Source of the DNA: a bacterium
GTDB taxonomy: Bacteria > Chloroflexota > Anaerolineae > Caldilineales > Caldilineaceae
Length of the DNA: 55,100 nt
Reading direction: 5' to 3'
Assembly (NCBI GenBank): GCA_016124945.1
Contig: WGMT01000098.1
Span: 1 to 55,100 of the forward strand
Both the position numbers and the translations under genes were made by a program. Each line of letters begins with the position of its first letter. The stretch's first letter is position 1. This document shows, in pieces, positions 41,576 to 51,014 of this stretch. The notes beneath the pieces are model-generated. The model worked only from the letters and a program-made list of their open reading frames with translations. It was not told where the DNA came from and did not search any database.

Positions 41576-42733
41576 ATGAAAATCACCGAAGTTGAAATCT
41601 ACGAAATTGAATACAAGAGCACGCCAAACTGGCATCCTGTGATCATTCGGGTGCGCACCGATGAGGGGATCAGCGGTGTGGGCGAGGTGGGGTTGGCCTA
41701 CGGGACGGGCGGCTCTGCCGGCGCGGGGATGGTGAAAAATCTGGCACAGGAGTTTTTGATCGGCGCCGATCCCTTTCGCATCGAGGAACTGTGGGACAAG
41801 ATGTACCGCATCACCTTCTGGGGGCAGGGCGGTGGTCCTGTCGTCTTTGGCGGCATGAGCGCCATCGATCACGCCCTGTGGGACATCAAGGGCAAGGCGC
41901 TGGGTGTGCCTGTCTATGAACTGTTGGGCGGGCGCTGCCACGATCGGCTGCTGGCCTATGCCAACGGCTGGTATCACGACTACAACGCCGGCCCCGAGTG
42001 GATTGAACCGATTCAGAAGATCAAGGCCGACGGCTGGAACGCGGTGAAGTTCGATCCCTTCCGCAAACGGCCCGACGGCGTCAACGAGTACTCGAAGCGC
42101 TTCCTCAGCAAAGATCGCGAGGACCTGGCGGTGGAGCGCGTCGCCGCTGTGCGCGAGGCCGGCGGCCCCGACTTCCTCATCTGCGTCGAAGTCCACGGCA
42201 ATTTGGGGACGACGTCGGCGATCCGCGCCGGGCAAAGACTGGAGGAATACGATCCCTTCTTCTACGAAGAACCCGTGGACGCGCACAACGTCGACGTCAT
42301 GGCCAAAGTGGCCGAGAACGTCAACATTCCCCTGGCCGCGGGCGAACGGCTCTACACTCGCTACGGCTTCCGCCAGTATATCGAACGCCAGGCCCTCGCC
42401 ATTATCCAGCCCGACCTTGGCCTGGCGGGCGGCATCGGCGAAGTCAAGAAGATTGCCACCTACGCCGAGACCTACAACATCCACGTACAGCCGCACAACT
42501 GCGCCAGCCCGGTAATGACGGCGGCCTCCGTCCAGGTCGACGCCTGTATTCCTAACTTCATCATTCAGGAGACCTTCCCCTACCGGCCCGCCGAACACTA
42601 CGAAGTCGTCCTCAACCCGCTGGAAAAGCAGGTCGTCGACGGCTACCTGCCCATTCCCACCGAGCCGGGGATTGGCGTCGAGTTGAACGATGACTTTTTG
42701 AAGAACCAGCCGTGTGTCAGAGTAAAAAGATGA
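41576..42733 (+). CDS. enolase-superfamily dehydratase (galactonate/mannonate type)
   Basis: A 385-residue mandelate-racemase-like protein: K158-F-D (AVKFDPF), E205-V-H207 (ICVEVHGN), E231 (YEEPVD), E257 (AAGERLYTRYGFR), QPDLGLAGG and H307 (VQPHNCASPV). This set closely follows acid-sugar dehydratases of the galactonate-dehydratase group. AGGA lies ~11 nt before the ATG. It lies between two palindromic repeat families, gacgacg before and ttacgat after. Confidence 0.9.
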   Translation: MKITEVEIYEIEYKSTPNWHPVIIRVRTDEGISGVGEVGLAYGTGGSAGAGMVKNLAQEFLIGADPFRIEELWDKMYRITFWGQGGGPVVFGGMSAIDHALWDIKGKALGVPVYELLGGRCHDRLLAYANGWYHDYNAGPEWIEPIQKIKADGWNAVKFDPFRKRPDGVNEYSKRFLSKDREDLAVERVAAVREAGGPDFLICVEVHGNLGTTSAIRAGQRLEEYDPFFYEEPVDAHNVDVMAKVAENVNIPLAAGERLYTRYGFRQYIERQALAIIQPDLGLAGGIGEVKKIATYAETYNIHVQPHNCASPVMTAASVQVDACIPNFIIQETFPYRPAEHYEVVLNPLEKQVVDGYLPIPTEPGIGVELNDDFLKNQPCVRVKR

Positions 42734-42737
42734 GTCG

Positions 42738-42883
42738 ATTTACGATTTGCGATTGACGATTTACGATTGTCGTGTTGAGTCAATTGGTCGTTCTGTTTGG
42801 CTGTTGTGTGTGCATCAGACATTCCCAATGCATCTTCACTTGCTTGACGAGAAATCGTAAATCGTCAATCGCAAATCGTAAAT
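42738..42883. repeat. ttacgat-family palindromic element, copy 1
   Basis: Arms 42738-42768 and 42853-42883 are perfect 31-bp complements made of 7-nt units (AATCGTA, AATCGTC, AATCGCA, AATCGTA). The interior begins GTCGTGTTGAGTCA and contains TTGGTCGTTCT, shared with copy 2. Confidence 0.92.
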
Positions 42884-42902
42884 TCCACAACAAGGCTTGC
42901 CT

Positions 42903-44150
42903 GTGAACCTTCCGCTCTCTTCGTTCTCTCGTTTCCGCCCCGACGTGCAGCGTTTGCTGATCGTGTCGGGGCTGATGTCGATTAGCTTTTTTGGGATTCA
43001 GGCGCTGTTGAAGGTGCTCTATGTCCTGCGTTTAGGACATGGCCCTGAATTCCTCGGGGTGTTCAATGCGTCTGGGGCGTTTTCGTACATGCTGGCGAGC
43101 CTGCCCGCCGGCGTGCTGGGGGAACGGTTGGGCCTGCTGCGCGCCATGCGTTGGGGCGGATTCTGTGTGATTGTTAGCATGGTCATGCTGCCGATGACCG
43201 AGATGCTGCCGTCGTCATGGCAATTGGCCTGGCCGATCCTGTCACAGGTGATGGGCACCGTCGGCTGGGCGCTGTTTGGGATCAATCTGGTGCCTGCTTT
43301 CATGACTGCCAGCACGCCCGAAAACCGCAACAATGTCTACGCCTTCAGTGCCGTGTTGCGCAGTTTGGGCACCCTGGTGGGGACAGTGGTGGGCGGTGTT
43401 CTGCCCGGCCTCTTCGCCTCCCTGCTCGGAGAGACCACCGGCGATCCTGGTCCTTACCGCTGGGGGCTGTGGATCAGCGCCCTGGTGAGTGCGATTGCCG
43501 TCTACTTCCTATTTCGTATTCGAGAATTGCCCAATGCCGGCAGCACCGACAGCGCCCAAGGCAATGGACGTTTCCCCCTCGGCGCGGTCAGCCTGACTGT
43601 GCTGCACGTCTACTTGATCAACGCGGCTTGGGCCACCTGCCAATCGTTCTGCAACGCCTACATGGACACCGACCTGCGTCTCTCGCCCGCCATGATCGGC
43701 CTGATCGTTGGCATGGGCCAAACGGTGGCTGTCTTCGTGCCGTTGTGGACGCCGCGACTTGCGGCGCGTCATGGCAACGGCTGGCTCTTGATGGTCGCCG
43801 GCGGCGCTACCGGCGTCATCCTGTTGCCACTGGCCTTTCTTCACCACGCCCTCGGCGCGGGAATCGGCAGTGCCGGTGTTGTGGCGATGGTCGGCCTGTG
43901 GATGCCCGCCTTTCAGGTCTACCAAATGGAGAAAATGGAACGTCATTGGCGTTCACTGGCCTACGGTATCTCCTCTATGGCGATGGGGCTGAGCTTCGGC
44001 ACTGTCAGCCTGATCGGCGGCTACTTTGCCGCCCGCTGGGGATACACCAACCTCTTCCTCATCGGTGTTGTCCTGGCCTTTACGGGCAGCGTGCTGATGT
44101 GGGGGATTTTGAAAAGACCGGCGCAGATTGTGGCTTTGCAGAAAGAATGA
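42903..44150 (+). CDS. MFS transporter
   Basis: A 415-residue major-facilitator protein with about 12 hydrophobic segments. The loop after helix 2 has GVLGERLGLLRAMRWGG, like the MFS A motif; NPxx-type loops follow. It begins with GTG at 42903 (AAGG 7 nt upstream) or TTG at 42897. It lies between dehydratase genes, so import of a sugar acid or of its parent glycoside is probable. No closer substrate group is recognised. Confidence 0.85.
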   Translation: MNLPLSSFSRFRPDVQRLLIVSGLMSISFFGIQALLKVLYVLRLGHGPEFLGVFNASGAFSYMLASLPAGVLGERLGLLRAMRWGGFCVIVSMVMLPMTEMLPSSWQLAWPILSQVMGTVGWALFGINLVPAFMTASTPENRNNVYAFSAVLRSLGTLVGTVVGGVLPGLFASLLGETTGDPGPYRWGLWISALVSAIAVYFLFRIRELPNAGSTDSAQGNGRFPLGAVSLTVLHVYLINAAWATCQSFCNAYMDTDLRLSPAMIGLIVGMGQTVAVFVPLWTPRLAARHGNGWLLMVAGGATGVILLPLAFLHHALGAGIGSAGVVAMVGLWMPAFQVYQMEKMERHWRSLAYGISSMAMGLSFGTVSLIGGYFAARWGYTNLFLIGVVLAFTGSVLMWGILKRPAQIVALQKE

Positions 44151-44279
44151 TGAATGGGTAGACAGCAGTGATGCGAAATACCGCCAGTTGACACCACTAC
44201 CTCAGCCCAATCTTCAATCATCAATCATCTTTTCCAATCCAATATCCAGATTTTCGAACAGTCACCCAAGGAGATCGCA

Positions 44280-45452
44280 ATGCCCACCACCCCAATCATC
44301 ACCCAGATCGACGTCACCGAGTTTGCTTTCGAGACGCCTAATCTCTCGCCCGATGACTACTACAACAGCTTCAACACCGTCTACAAAGAAGGCGCCGTAC
44401 TCAAGCGCACGGGGCGGATCTTGCAGATCCACACCGACGCCGGCATTACCGGCGAGTTCGTCGGCGGCACCCGCGGTGATTACGTGCAGATGGAGATGTA
44501 CGTCCATTATTTGCTGGGGCGCAACCCGCTGCAACGTGAACTCTTCTACAACGACGTCAAGCGCGCCCTGCGCAAGTATGATCGTATGAGCATGGGACCC
44601 GTGGACATCGCCCTCTGGGACATCGCGGGCAAGCTCTACAACGCCCCGATCTGGGAACTCCTGGGCGGCTATCGCATGGCGTTGCCCGCCTACGCCTCCA
44701 CCTATCACGGCGACGAGAACGGCGGCCTCGACAGCCCCGAAGCCTTCGCCGATTTCTGTGTACAATGCAAGGAGATGGGCTACAAAGCCTTCAAGATCCA
44801 CGGCTGGAGCCACGCCCCGATTCAGCGCGAGATCGACAACGTCCTCAAGGTGCGCGAGGTGATCGGGCCGGAGATGCACCTCATGCTCGACCCTGCCTGC
44901 GAGTATGAGACCTTCGCCGACGCTCTAGCCGTGGGCCGCGCCTGCGATGAGGCCAACTTCTTCTGGTACGAAGATCCGTTCAAAGATGGCGGCCTTTCCT
45001 TCAACGCCCACCGCAAATTGCGCCAGTTGATCAAGACGCCAATCCTCATGGGCGAGCATGTGCGCACCCTGGAGCCCAAGGTGGACATGGTCCTCGCCGA
45101 GGCGACGGACTACATGCGCGTCAACCCCACCTACGACATGGGCATCACCGGCGCCATGAAAGTCGCCCACGCCGCCGAGGGCTTCGGCCTCGACGTGGAA
45201 ATCCACGGTGCAGGGCCAGCGCAACGACATGTCATGGCCTCGGTGCGCAATGCCAACTACTACGAACTGGGGCTTGTCCACCCCAATGCGCCCGCCTCTG
45301 AGCACGGTTGCTACACCAACTACAGCGACGCCCTCGACGCCATCGATGAAAACGGCTGTGTCCCCACCCCCACCGGCCCCGGCCTCGGCGTGGAGATCGA
45401 CTGGGATTGGGTCAACGCGCACAAGACGGGAAAAATCTCGTTCCCCAAATAA
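44280..45452 (+). CDS. enolase-superfamily dehydratase
   Basis: A 390-residue mandelate-racemase-like enzyme with a different active site from its neighbours: K172-I-H174 (AFKIHGW), D204 (LMLDPAC), E231 (FWYEDPF), E259 (LMGEHV) and H309 (DVEIHGAG). The KxH motif points to a distinct acid-sugar specificity. AAGGAG lies 7 nt before the ATG. It lies between the two copies of the ttacgat repeat, with the MFS gene upstream. Confidence 0.88.
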   Translation: MPTTPIITQIDVTEFAFETPNLSPDDYYNSFNTVYKEGAVLKRTGRILQIHTDAGITGEFVGGTRGDYVQMEMYVHYLLGRNPLQRELFYNDVKRALRKYDRMSMGPVDIALWDIAGKLYNAPIWELLGGYRMALPAYASTYHGDENGGLDSPEAFADFCVQCKEMGYKAFKIHGWSHAPIQREIDNVLKVREVIGPEMHLMLDPACEYETFADALAVGRACDEANFFWYEDPFKDGGLSFNAHRKLRQLIKTPILMGEHVRTLEPKVDMVLAEATDYMRVNPTYDMGITGAMKVAHAAEGFGLDVEIHGAGPAQRHVMASVRNANYYELGLVHPNAPASEHGCYTNYSDALDAIDENGCVPTPTGPGLGVEIDWDWVNAHKTGKISFPK

Positions 45453-45454
45453 AC

Positions 45455-45595
45455 AATTTACGATTTGCGATTGACGATGTACGATTGTCGTGTTGAGTCA
45501 TTGGTCGTTCTATTTGGATCTGTGTCTTCACGATAACGTTCTCAATGCAGCATCATGTGCTCAATGCGAAATCGTCAATCGTCAATCGCAAATTG
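45455..45595. repeat. ttacgat-family palindromic element, copy 2
   Basis: Same interior start (GTCGTGTTGAGTCA, TTGGTCGTTCT) as copy 1. The arms are less perfect: 15 bp exact at 45464-45478 versus 45578-45592, with AATCGTC and AATCGCA units. Confidence 0.88.
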
Positions 45596-45613
45596 AAAGT
45601 CAAAGGATTCTCT

Positions 45614-46567
45614 ATGCCTTCTCTTTCCAGCGGCCAAGCGCCGTTTCGGTTTGTTCACCGTTCTGATCTGCGCAATCTGCCCAGCGAGGCGGCGGCGCAT
45701 GAAGTAAATTTACACGGCGGTTTTGCCGTCGATCCCCGCCCCGGCCAAGGACAGATCTACTACGGCATGCCCGGCTGCGGCATTATGCGCGTTGAGGCAG
45801 ACCTGTCACATCAGGAGATCATCGCCCTGCCCGACGTGCTCAAACCCCTCAACTTCCACAGCACCAAACTCGGCGAATTTGACGGAGCCTGGCGTCTCTT
45901 CCTGCCTGCCAATTCAGACGAGAAGGTGGCTGTCCTCAACCTGGACGGCAGTGTGGAATTTGTGTTGACGCGGCCTGAATTAGAAGAGTACGCAGCCGCC
46001 GAAACGCCCTACCGCCCCACCGACACGGCGCTGGTGGGTGATCAACTCTATGTGGCCGACGGCTACGGTGCCAACTACATCAGCATTAACGATCTGCCTT
46101 CCCGCGCGTGGACAGGCGTCTTCGGCGGCAAAACCGAAGACGCACACGAGCACGGCAAGTTCGCCACGGCTCATGGCCTTAACCTCCACCCCACCCATCA
46201 CCACCTCACCATCGCTGACCGTCCAAGTTCGCGCATCCAGGCGCATGATTTGGACGGACGCTTCGTGGACTCGTATGGCGTGCCTGCCGGTGCGTGGCCC
46301 TGTGGTATCGACTACGCGGAATACAAAGGACGCCTGCTTGCCGTGATCGGCTGTCTGCGCGACCCGGTGGCGGATCGCCCCGCGCCCATCTACATCCTCG
46401 ACGGCGAGAGCTTCGAACTCCTCTCCACCATCCGCCCCAAAGAGGAACTCGGCGTGGATCTTGCCCAACACTTGCACAACGTTGTATTCCACGTCCACAA
46501 AGAGCAACTCTACCTCATCTGCCAGGCGTGGAATCCGGGGTGCTATTTTGTCTTGGAACTGATGTGA
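45614..46567 (+). CDS. NHL/six-bladed beta-propeller protein
   Basis: A 317-residue protein without signal peptide. Repeating strands (HGGFAVDPRPGQGQIYYGMPG, TDTALVGDQLYVADGYGANYISIND, HGLNLHPTHHHLTIADRPSSRIQAHDLDGRFVDSYG) fit an NHL- or SMP-30-like propeller. Clustered His residues near HGLNLHPTHHH could bind metal. AAAGGA lies 6 nt before the ATG. Possibly a lactonase-like step in the sugar-acid pathway, based on location only. An octamer palindrome follows the stop. Confidence 0.7.
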   Translation: MPSLSSGQAPFRFVHRSDLRNLPSEAAAHEVNLHGGFAVDPRPGQGQIYYGMPGCGIMRVEADLSHQEIIALPDVLKPLNFHSTKLGEFDGAWRLFLPANSDEKVAVLNLDGSVEFVLTRPELEEYAAAETPYRPTDTALVGDQLYVADGYGANYISINDLPSRAWTGVFGGKTEDAHEHGKFATAHGLNLHPTHHHLTIADRPSSRIQAHDLDGRFVDSYGVPAGAWPCGIDYAEYKGRLLAVIGCLRDPVADRPAPIYILDGESFELLSTIRPKEELGVDLAQHLHNVVFHVHKEQLYLICQAWNPGCYFVLELM

Positions 46568-46573
46568 GAAAAG

Positions 46574-46658
46574 AGATTAGGAGATTAGGCGATTGGGGGA
46601 TTGGGGAATTAGACTGGTCATACAGTCACCCAATCACCCAATCGCTTAATCACCCAAT
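46574..46658. repeat. octamer palindrome (gattaggn / cacccaat)
   Basis: 8-nt units AGATTAGG (x2), CGATTGGG, GGATTGGG at 46574-46605 face CACCCAAT (x2), CGCTTAAT, CACCCAAT at 46627-46658. They pair in register with few mismatches. The element fills the spacer and may terminate the propeller transcript. Confidence 0.85.
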
Positions 46659-46670
46659 CTCTCTCTGCCC

Positions 46671-47216
46671 ATGGCCCTCTCTGCAACCATCTACAATCTC
46701 TCCATCGAACTTTCCGACGTGGATCGGGGCGTTTACGAAACGCTGGATCTGCGCGTGGCGCGTCAGCCTTCGGAATCTGCCGAATTTATGACCGTGCGTC
46801 TGTTGGCGTACTGTCTGGAGTATACCGAAGGGATCTCGCTGAGCCAGGGCGTCGCCGCAGGGGACGAACCCGCCATCTGGGTGCGCGACCTCACCGGGCA
46901 GCCCACTGCCTGGATCGAAGTTGGCCTGCCCGACGCCGAACGCATCCACCGTGGCAGCCGCATGGCCGAGCGCGTGGCCGTCTACACCCATCGCGATGTA
47001 GAACAGTTCTTGTCTCAGTTGGCGGGGAAGAAGATTCACCGCGCCGAGGAGATCGCCGTCTACGGTCTGGATCGCCGTTTCGTCGATCAACTGGCGGCGT
47101 TGATCGACCGCAGGACGGCGTTGACGATCACAAAGACTTCGGGGGAACTCTACGTTGCTGTAGGCAATCAGACGTTAAACACGGCAGTGGCTGAACATCG
47201 GCTTGCCGGGAATTGA
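46671..47216 (+). CDS. YaeQ-family protein
   Basis: A 181-residue YaeQ homologue: MALSATIYNLSIELSDVDRGVYETLDLRVARQPSES, MTVRLLAYCLEY, GDEPAIWVRDLTGQPTAWIEVGLPDAERIHRGSRMAERVAVYTH. The fold is PD-(D/E)XK-like with a conserved Asp and Glu in the core. The cellular role is unclear. No good ribosome site is visible because the octamer repeat ends just before the ATG. The next gene starts 17 nt after the stop. Confidence 0.93.
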   Translation: MALSATIYNLSIELSDVDRGVYETLDLRVARQPSESAEFMTVRLLAYCLEYTEGISLSQGVAAGDEPAIWVRDLTGQPTAWIEVGLPDAERIHRGSRMAERVAVYTHRDVEQFLSQLAGKKIHRAEEIAVYGLDRRFVDQLAALIDRRTALTITKTSGELYVAVGNQTLNTAVAEHRLAGN

Positions 47217-47233
47217 GATCAGGACTTCCTTCT

Positions 47234-48190
47234 GTGACCTCGCCACCACGGTTGACGCCGTCCACGTCTGCTGCGTCTGACTATCGCCATCCCGTTTGGT
47301 TAGGACGAACTGCCATTTTTGCACTGGGCGTCTCTTTTTTGCTGATGACGTTCTCTGTGCTGACCTGGACGCAAGAAGGGAATGAGATGGGCCTTTGGCT
47401 GTTGCCAATTTGGCTGCTCATGGCCGCTTACTGGCTACGCCAATGGATCCACTGGACAACGTGGTTTCAATTGGCGGACGCTGAATTGGTGATTTGGCGC
47501 ATGAGGAGTGCCCGTCTGATTGCCAGGGCTGAGATCACCGGCGTGGCGCTGAAGGGGAAGTCTCTCAAGATCGAGACGGCGTCAGGCACGGTGCGCTTGC
47601 CCGGTCATGTCAACCTCCTGGCGCGCGTGTCGGCTGCTCTGGACGGATGGGTTCCACGCTCGGCTAGACCGCAACCTGTGTGGCCTTGTGTGGTCTCGGC
47701 AGATTGGATGCCACCGCTGTTCATGTGCCTGTTCGGCGCATTCCTGTTGGCGCTCGGTGTCAGTGGGTTGATCTGGTCTTTTTCGGCGCCAAACGATGAT
47801 ACCGCTATGCAGGTATTCCAGATTGTCTTTATGTTTACCATCATCGCGCTGGGGCTTGGTCAGATCGTCCACTTTCTGTGGCGTTTTGTGTGGCGCTACC
47901 GTTTCGATGACCAACAGATCGAGGTCCGCACCACCCTACGCACACACCGCTACGATCCACGTCTCATCAAAGATATGCTTCTCACCGAAGAGTCCGTCAC
48001 CTATCGCGGTATCACACGGATTCTTGTGCGCTTGCGTGTAACATTCTGTTCCGGCCAGTTGCTCATCATCCAACCGGGTGCACAGAACTATCCATGGGAT
48101 TATGCCGAAGTGGTGGAAAGCTACCGGCTCACCAGGTTACTTGCCCAACTTAGAAGTCAATATGGACACTATCTTCGTGCCAATGCCTGA
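47234..48190 (+). CDS. membrane protein of unknown function
   Basis: A 318-residue protein with two pairs of hydrophobic helices (FALGVSFLLMTFSVLTW with LLPIWLLMAAYWL; then FMCLFGAFLLALGVSGLIW with VFMFTIIALGLGQIVHFLW). Each pair is followed by a beta-rich, PH-like soluble part (ELVIWRMRSARLIARAEI; FDDQQIEVRTTLRTH). This suggests a duplicated TM-pair plus bPH-like unit. GTG at 47234 with AGGA 9 nt upstream is the best start. It overlaps the next gene by 29 bp. Confidence 0.7.
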   Translation: MTSPPRLTPSTSAASDYRHPVWLGRTAIFALGVSFLLMTFSVLTWTQEGNEMGLWLLPIWLLMAAYWLRQWIHWTTWFQLADAELVIWRMRSARLIARAEITGVALKGKSLKIETASGTVRLPGHVNLLARVSAALDGWVPRSARPQPVWPCVVSADWMPPLFMCLFGAFLLALGVSGLIWSFSAPNDDTAMQVFQIVFMFTIIALGLGQIVHFLWRFVWRYRFDDQQIEVRTTLRTHRYDPRLIKDMLLTEESVTYRGITRILVRLRVTFCSGQLLIIQPGAQNYPWDYAEVVESYRLTRLLAQLRSQYGHYLRANA

Positions 48191-49037
48191 ACCGAGCAAT
48201 CTCTTTGATTATCTTGGCATTGGGCCTGAGCAATGTTTGGGGCAGGGTGGCGAAGCCATTGTCTACGCCATGGACGCCGGGCGGGTGGCGCGTGTCTACC
48301 ATCCCGGCACCGACCCAGCCAATGTCCACGCACGCGCCGCACTGCTTGACGAACTGGCCGTCAACGCGCACCGGGTGCCATTTGCCATCCCCGCTGTCCT
48401 CGAAACGGTGACATACGCAGATCGCATCGTTACCATCGAACGCCGACTGCCGGGGCGTCCTGTGAACGAGTTGCTGGCCAAGGTGACAGGCGAGACGCGC
48501 GCAGCGTTGATCCGCAGTCACTTGGACGCAGCGGCGCGGATTGGGGATTTACGGGTGGAGCGTCCTTGGGCGGGGGAATTAGTGGGGAGGCACGCCATTC
48601 ACACGGCAACCTTTGCCGACTATCTGGCACAGCGGGCAGAGGTCAGCCTGTCCTCGGCGCGTGATGTTTTTGGTCATGTCGATGCGCGGGCGCTGGCCGA
48701 TGACTGGCCTGAACCTGCCGACTTCACACTGGTACACCTCGACGCCTTCACCGGCAACATGCTGGGCGACGGCGATACGATCACGGCTGTCCTCGATTTT
48801 GGGGTGGTGGCGATTTGTGGGGATCGCCGCCTCGATCCACTGACGGCGGCGGCCTACCTCAACCCGTGGATCACGCCCACCGCCGGCGACGAAGACCGCG
48901 CCGTCGCTGCGGCGTGGCTGGCGGAACAGGGGCTGGCCGATCTCTACGAACCGGCCCGGCGCTGGATCGCCGCGTTCTGGTCCTTTGCACGGGACGACGC
49001 GGCGCTGTTTGAATGGTGTCAGACGGTTCTTACTTAG
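48162..49037 (+). CDS. aminoglycoside-phosphotransferase-like kinase
   Basis: A 291-residue APH-fold protein: a glycine-rich start (CLGQGGEAIVYAMDAGRVARVYH), catalytic loop H192-x-D194-x4-N199 (LVHLDAFTGNM) and D212 in LDFGVV. It phosphorylates a small molecule; the substrate is unknown, and resistance is only one possibility. The ATG at 48162 lies inside the end of the previous gene; a second Met 21 nt later is an alternative. Confidence 0.87.
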   Translation: MDTIFVPMPEPSNLFDYLGIGPEQCLGQGGEAIVYAMDAGRVARVYHPGTDPANVHARAALLDELAVNAHRVPFAIPAVLETVTYADRIVTIERRLPGRPVNELLAKVTGETRAALIRSHLDAAARIGDLRVERPWAGELVGRHAIHTATFADYLAQRAEVSLSSARDVFGHVDARALADDWPEPADFTLVHLDAFTGNMLGDGDTITAVLDFGVVAICGDRRLDPLTAAAYLNPWITPTAGDEDRAVAAAWLAEQGLADLYEPARRWIAAFWSFARDDAALFEWCQTVLT

Positions 49038-49125
49038 TCTCTATCCTGAAACTACAGTGCGCAGCCGCACCACTGCTCTACAATGGGCTGAATCGTCGGG
49101 CTGCTGTGAATTTTAGGATAGAATC

Positions 49126-50070
49126 TTAGAACTTAATCGCCCCTTCGGTAATCCCCTTCATAAACCACCTTTGCAGCAGGGCGTAAATCACAATCACGGG
49201 CAGAGCGCTAAAAAGTAGCATGGCGGCGTCGGCGGCTTCGCTGGCGAACTGTCCGCGCAGATGAGGAACGATGGCGGTGGCTGTCTCATAACCGCTGGTG
49301 AGCACTTTGCCGATGCCGACGGAAATGGTCAACTGGCTGTCACGGTCGATCATAGTGTAGGTGATCAAGTAGTCGCTCCACACACCCACGAAGGCCAGCG
49401 TCGCCACAATCACCATGGCGCTTGTCGCCAACGGCACAGCAATCCGCGCAAAGACCTGCCACCAATTCGCTCCGTCGATCAGTGCCGCTTCTTCCAACTC
49501 TTTCGGAATCCCCAAAAACGCCTGGCGCATGATGAACATGGGCACCGGCAAGCCTGCCGAGAAGAGCAAAATCAACCCAAAGAGGCTGTTGCGCAGACTC
49601 AAGGCGGACATCAATTCGTAGAGCGCCATCAGCCCGCCGCCGCGCGGAATGAACATAGACACAATGATCGCCAGGAAGATCCAATCGCGCCCGACGAACC
49701 GGATGCGAGCGAAGGCATACCCCGCCATCGACGCCACCGTCACCTGGATCGCCGTCACCCCGAAAGCGAGGATGAAGCTATTGCGCATGTAGACCGGCAA
49801 CTGTTGGATCGCGGTGAACATGTACTCAAAATTGACCATGCTGATCTGCCTGGGCAGCAGCGCCGCTGGATTGGTGTAAAACTCCTGCGAATCTTTAAAC
49901 GAAGTCGAAACCAGCCACAGGATCGGCAACAGTACGAGGAATATCACCACGAACATCAGCAGATGCGCCGCCCAGTTGCTGCGACGTAGTTGATACAGCC
50001 AGGATCGCCGCTGTGTCTGGCTGCCGGAAGCAGGCCGCGGTGTGCGAGAGGTGAGCAACGAGTCAGCCAT
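49126..50070 (-). CDS. carbohydrate ABC transporter permease, MalG type
   Basis: A 314-residue permease with six helices. It starts with a polar segment, and the EAA loop is EAALIDGANWWQVFARIAVPL. The extended C-terminus ends QRWFMKGITEGAIKF, typical of the MalG branch. AAGGA lies 7 nt before the ATG, which is 3 nt after the partner permease stop. It works with the MalF-type permease and the family-1 binding protein; the ATPase gene is not here, and such systems often share an MsmK-like ATPase encoded elsewhere. Confidence 0.93.
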   Translation of the reverse strand: MADSLLTSRTPRPASGSQTQRRSWLYQLRRSNWAAHLLMFVVIFLVLLPILWLVSTSFKDSQEFYTNPAALLPRQISMVNFEYMFTAIQQLPVYMRNSFILAFGVTAIQVTVASMAGYAFARIRFVGRDWIFLAIIVSMFIPRGGGLMALYELMSALSLRNSLFGLILLFSAGLPVPMFIMRQAFLGIPKELEEAALIDGANWWQVFARIAVPLATSAMVIVATLAFVGVWSDYLITYTMIDRDSQLTISVGIGKVLTSGYETATAIVPHLRGQFASEAADAAMLLFSALPVIVIYALLQRWFMKGITEGAIKF

Positions 50071-50073
50071 GGT

Positions 50074-50985
50074 TTAGTCCTTTTCGCGTGACCACCAGAA
50101 GATGACGGCCACCATGGCAGTGGTCACCAAACTAATGGTCAAACTAATCGCCGATGCGTAGCCCAACCGCAGGTCTCCGCGTTGGAAGGCCACTTGATAG
50201 GTGTAGAGGCCGAGGGTGCGCGTAGAATCCTGTGGGCCGCCGTTGGTCAGGATCAGCATGGGATCGGTGACAGTGAGGATCCCGGGGATCGTCAAGATCA
50301 AGACCATCGCCAGTGTCGGCTTGAGCAGTGGCAAGGTGATCAGCCGAAACTGCTGCCACGCGTTCGCGCCGTCAATGGAAGCAGCTTCGTATAGTGTTAC
50401 GCCGATATTGTAGATGCCGATCAAAAAGAGCAGGGTTGGGAAGCCGAAGATGATCCAGACATGCGCAAAGCCAATCGCCGGCAGTGCCGTGGAGACGTCC
50501 CCGAGCCAGTTGGGGGGATTTTCAATGCCCCAATTGCGCAGCACGCTGTTGATAAAGCCGAATTTGCTGCCGTATAGCTCCTGAAAGGTTAAAAAGCTGA
50601 CGGCAATCGGCAGAATCGTAGGCAGGTAGACAACCCAACGGTAGAAGGCTGCTCCCCGCTCCACGCGGCTGATCAGCACCGCCACCAACAGCGCGACCGC
50701 CACAGTCACCGGCACCACAATCACGGTGTAGCGAAGCGAGATGAGCAGCGTGTCTACGACGCGGCTGTCGGTGAAGAGTCTGGCGAAATTGTCGAGGCCG
50801 TTGAACTCCCACCTTGTCTCCGGGTAGACGAAGCGATAGTCGGTGAAAGCCATCAACAGGCCGCGCACAATCGGCCAAATATTAAAGACAAGGTACAGAA
50901 TCATGGCCGGCGCAATGAAGAAATAGCCCAATAAGTTGTTCTGTGTTGGGTCACCACGCCGTCGTTTGTGTTGCACCACGCTCAT
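50074..50985 (-). CDS. carbohydrate ABC transporter permease, MalF type
   Basis: A 303-residue permease. The first helix is YFFIAPAMILYLVFNIWPIVRGLLMAF, and the EAA loop is YEAASIDGANAWQQFRLITLPLLKPT. The ATG at 50985 has GGAG ~8 nt upstream, which favours it over a GTG three codons earlier. It lies 86 nt after the binding-protein gene, with a palindromic 7-nt repeat in the gap. Confidence 0.93.
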   Translation of the reverse strand: MSVVQHKRRRGDPTQNNLLGYFFIAPAMILYLVFNIWPIVRGLLMAFTDYRFVYPETRWEFNGLDNFARLFTDSRVVDTLLISLRYTVIVVPVTVAVALLVAVLISRVERGAAFYRWVVYLPTILPIAVSFLTFQELYGSKFGFINSVLRNWGIENPPNWLGDVSTALPAIGFAHVWIIFGFPTLLFLIGIYNIGVTLYEAASIDGANAWQQFRLITLPLLKPTLAMVLILTIPGILTVTDPMLILTNGGPQDSTRTLGLYTYQVAFQRGDLRLGYASAISLTISLVTTAMVAVIFWWSREKD

Positions 50986-51014
50986 CGAGTTCACTCCTCT
51001 CTGGCTGGTTAGTA

